Shown piece by piece: positions 62,106 to 64,000 of a stretch of DNA of 64,000 bases. The translations under genes were made by a program, and so were the position numbers. Below the pieces are notes generated by a model. It was given only the letters and a program-made list of their open reading frames with translations. It ran no database searches and was not told the origin of the DNA. Numbering within the stretch: position 1 is the first letter of the stretch; each line of letters begins with the position of its first letter. The DNA lies in the NCBI GenBank assembly GCA_035765045.1, contig DASTYI010000067.1:1-64000 (forward strand). The letters are read 5' to 3'. This DNA comes from Iamia sp035765045 (GTDB taxonomy: Bacteria > Actinomycetota > Acidimicrobiia > Acidimicrobiales > Iamiaceae).

Positions 62106-63514
62106 GGGAGCGGCCCACGCAGGTCAAGAACCTGAAGACGCTCGACGCCCTGCGGGGCCACCTCGACGCCCTCGGTGTCGCCATCCCGATCGACGACGAG
62201 GTCGACCCCGGCGGCGTGCTGGCCACCCCGGTCGCCTTCACCGACGCCGGGGCGGGGACGATCACCCTGGCCAACCGGTTCGGGGTGCTGCCCATGGAGG
62301 GCTGGGACGGCAGCCCCGAGGGCCGGCCGACCGACCTGGTGCGCCGGCGCTGGACCCGGTTCGCGGCCAGCGGCTGCGGGCTGGTCTGGGGCGAGGCCAC
62401 GGCGGTGCGCCCCGACGGCCGGGCCAACCCCAACCAGCTGGTGCTCGACGAGACGACGGTCGAGGACGTCGCCGAGCTGCGGGCCCTGCTCCGCCCCGGC
62501 CAGGTCGCCGCCCTCCAGCTGACCCACTCGGGGCGCTGGAGCCGGCCCGAGGGGGCGCCCCGGCCCCGCACCGCCTACCGCCACCCCGAGCTCGACGAGC
62601 GGACGCCCGGGGCCGAGGTCCTCACCGACGACGAGCTCGACGAGCTGGTCGAGCGGTACGTGGCCGCCGCCGTGCTGGCCCAGCAGGCCGGCTTCGAGCT
62701 GGTCGACGTGAAGCACTGCCACGGCTACCTGCTCCACGAGCTGTTGAGCGCCCACGACCGACCGGGCCCCTACGGCGGGACGCTGGCCAACAGGACCCGG
62801 TTCCTGCGCGCTGTGGTCGCGGGGATCCGGGAGCGGGCGCCCGGCCTCGGCGTGGCCGTCCGGCTGTCGGCGTTCGACCTGCGCCCGTACGCCCCGGGCG
62901 AGGACGGGACCGGTGTCCCCGCCGCCACCGGCCGCTACCCCCACGCCTTCGGCGGTGACGACACCGGCCTCGGCATCGACCTGGCCGAGACCCACGCCTT
63001 CCTCGACGTGCTCACCGAGCTGGGCATCGGGCTGGTCAGCACCACCGCCGGCAGCCCGTACTACAACCCCCACATCCAGCGGCCGGCCTTCTTCCCGCCG
63101 TCGGACGGCTACCAGCCCCCCGAGGACCCGCTGATCGGGGTGGCCCGGCAGCTGGCCGTCACCGCCGAGCTGGCCGCCGCCCACCCGGGCATCACGATCG
63201 TGGGGTCGGGCTACTCCTACCTCCAGGACTGGCTGGCCCACGTCGGCCAGGCGGTGGTGGCCGGGGGCGGGGCGGCCCTGGTCGGGCTGGGGCGGATGAT
63301 CCTCAGCTACCCCGAGCTGGCCGCCGACGTCCTCGCCGGCCGCCCGCTCCAGCGCAACCTGGTGTGCCGCACCTTCAGCGACTGCACCACCGCCCCCCGC
63401 AACGGGCTGGTGTCGGGTTGCTTCCCGATCGACCCGTTCTACAAGGAGCACCCCCAGAGGGTGGACCTCACCCAGGCCAAGCGGGCCGCCAAGGCCCGGC
63501 TCCGGGACGGCTGA
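62102..63514 (+). CDS. NADH:flavin oxidoreductase (old yellow enzyme-like)
   Basis: 470 aa. The FMN barrel has LANRFGVLPMEGWDGSPEG (flavin contact), QLTHSGRWS and VKHCHGYLLHELLS (the His pair in HCHG). The C-terminal CTTAPRNGLVSGC and preceding Cys in LVCRTFSDC resemble the cysteine-rich loop of some larger OYE proteins, but the spacing does not match a standard [4Fe-4S] motif fully. It may reduce an enone or dienoyl ester. Confidence 0.88.
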   Translation: MRERPTQVKNLKTLDALRGHLDALGVAIPIDDEVDPGGVLATPVAFTDAGAGTITLANRFGVLPMEGWDGSPEGRPTDLVRRRWTRFAASGCGLVWGEATAVRPDGRANPNQLVLDETTVEDVAELRALLRPGQVAALQLTHSGRWSRPEGAPRPRTAYRHPELDERTPGAEVLTDDELDELVERYVAAAVLAQQAGFELVDVKHCHGYLLHELLSAHDRPGPYGGTLANRTRFLRAVVAGIRERAPGLGVAVRLSAFDLRPYAPGEDGTGVPAATGRYPHAFGGDDTGLGIDLAETHAFLDVLTELGIGLVSTTAGSPYYNPHIQRPAFFPPSDGYQPPEDPLIGVARQLAVTAELAAAHPGITIVGSGYSYLQDWLAHVGQAVVAGGGAALVGLGRMILSYPELAADVLAGRPLQRNLVCRTFSDCTTAPRNGLVSGCFPIDPFYKEHPQRVDLTQAKRAAKARLRDG

Positions 63515-63542
63515 CCGCCCGGGGGGAAAGATGCGGGGCGCG

Positions 63543-63572
63543 TGTCGAGGTCGGCCGGGTCGCTCCGACGTC
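63543..63572 (+). promoter_or_regulatory. ECF42-type promoter candidate (TGTCGA-N17-CGACGTC)
   Basis: TGTCGA (63543-63548) and CGAC (63566-63569, in CGACGTC) with a 17-bp spacer, as at 59319. The bases around both boxes are also alike (GCGTGTCGAGG; GCTCCGACGTCC). Confidence 0.55.
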
Positions 63573-63619
63573 CTCCCCGACCGGTGCCCACCGGGGCGCC
63601 GGGAACCCAGGAGAGCACC

Positions 63620-63982
63620 GTGAAGTACATGCTGATCATCTACGGCAACGACGAGATCTGGAGCTCGTTCCCCGCCGAGGAGTTCCAGGAGATCATCAAG
63701 GCGACCGACGCCCACAACGCCGCCCTGGTGGCCTCGGGCGAGATGGTCGGCGCCTACGGCGTGGCCGACCAGGTCCAGGCCAAGAAGGTGCAGGTCACCG
63801 AGGGCGTGCCGGCGGTGACCGACGGCCCCTACATCGAGGCCAAGGAGTACATCGGCAGCTTCACCATCGTCGACGTCGACTCCGAGGAGCGGGCCCTGGA
63901 GATCGCCGCCCAGAACCCGGTGGCCCACCTGACCCCGATCGAGGTCCGGCCCATCCTCCACGAGGCGCCCACGGAGCTGTGA
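63620..63982 (+). CDS. YCII-related (DGPF) protein
   Basis: 120 aa. The segment DGPYIEAKEYIGSF is the YCII/DGPF signature. N-terminal KYMLIIYGND is the first beta strand. In many actinobacteria such a gene lies next to a SigJ/ECF42-type sigma factor gene and is its target. GTG start. The stop overlaps the next gene by 4 nt. Confidence 0.88.
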   Translation: MKYMLIIYGNDEIWSSFPAEEFQEIIKATDAHNAALVASGEMVGAYGVADQVQAKKVQVTEGVPAVTDGPYIEAKEYIGSFTIVDVDSEERALEIAAQNPVAHLTPIEVRPILHEAPTEL

Positions 63983-64000
63983 CCGACGCGGAGCTGCGCG
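63979..64000 (+). CDS. 5' end of a gene (probable ECF42-type sigma factor), truncated by window end
   Basis: GTG at 63979 overlaps the YCII stop (GTGA), and the first seven codons encode VTDAELR before the window ends. Based on the neighbouring YCII gene and promoter this is most likely an ECF sigma factor. The sequence itself does not prove it. Confidence 0.4.

Overview
The window looks like a chromosomal segment of a very GC-rich actinobacterium. GC is well above 70% in most genes, GTG starts are common, and start/stop overlaps of the ATGA and GTGA type are very frequent. A DUF3566 gene followed by tRNA-Ile and a small membrane gene (the usual neighbourhood downstream of gyrA), three DUF4214 proteins and many luciferase-like monooxygenases point to Acidimicrobiia, perhaps an Iamia relative. 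That placement is inference, not proof.

Region 1 (1-22.9 kb) is mostly core and regulatory. It holds the DUF3566 membrane protein, tRNA-Ile, a small dehydrogenase, a FliA/WhiG-type sigma factor facing a FlgN-like gene, a membrane protein of unknown role, a HisN-type phosphatase, an M23-DUF4214 secreted peptidase, a Fur-family regulator, release factor 3, and a DUF1003 plus MgtE-N/CBS pair. Two large PAS-GGDEF-EAL proteins flank an acyl-amino-acid-synthase-like gene, and a secreted esterase-DUF4214 follows. The sigma factor and cyclic-di-GMP genes suggest motility or development control.

Region 2 (22.9-56.5 kb) is a large catabolic island. A plus-strand run of 13 tightly packed genes (23.0-39.6 kb) carries two MmgE/PrpD proteins, an amidohydrolase, an SDR, four luciferase-like oxidoreductases, a cyclase-family hydrolase, a cupin, an unknown Cys-rich protein and a branched-chain-type ABC transporter whose two permeases and one ATPase are fused in one polypeptide. 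Divergent P450 and beta-hydroxyacid-dehydrogenase genes follow. Next come a GntR/FCD regulator, three enoyl-CoA-hydratase-like proteins, a CaiB CoA-transferase, a thiolase, a second SDR, an AMP-forming acyl-CoA ligase, a second amidohydrolase, a second GntR/FCD regulator, a class II aldolase, a sucrase/ferredoxin-like protein and a nitrate/taurine-type ABC transporter. Together these could import an organic acid or cyclic compound, oxidise it, open it hydrolytically, activate it as a CoA ester and cleave it thiolytically. AT-rich operator-like islands precede five transcription units here, and three of them share a TCATCTAAAA-like box.

Region 3 (56.5-64 kb) begins with tRNA-Ala, followed by a lower-GC DUF433/PIN-like toxin-antitoxin pair. 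It then has a secreted FN3-DUF4214 protein, a RibD/DHFR-like reductase, a P-loop kinase-like gene with an SRPBCC gene, a DapA-family lyase with an old-yellow-enzyme oxidoreductase, and a YCII/DGPF protein that overlaps the first codons of another gene at the window edge. The reductase and YCII genes share an upstream TGTCGA-N17-CGACGTC element that fits an ECF42-type sigma promoter.
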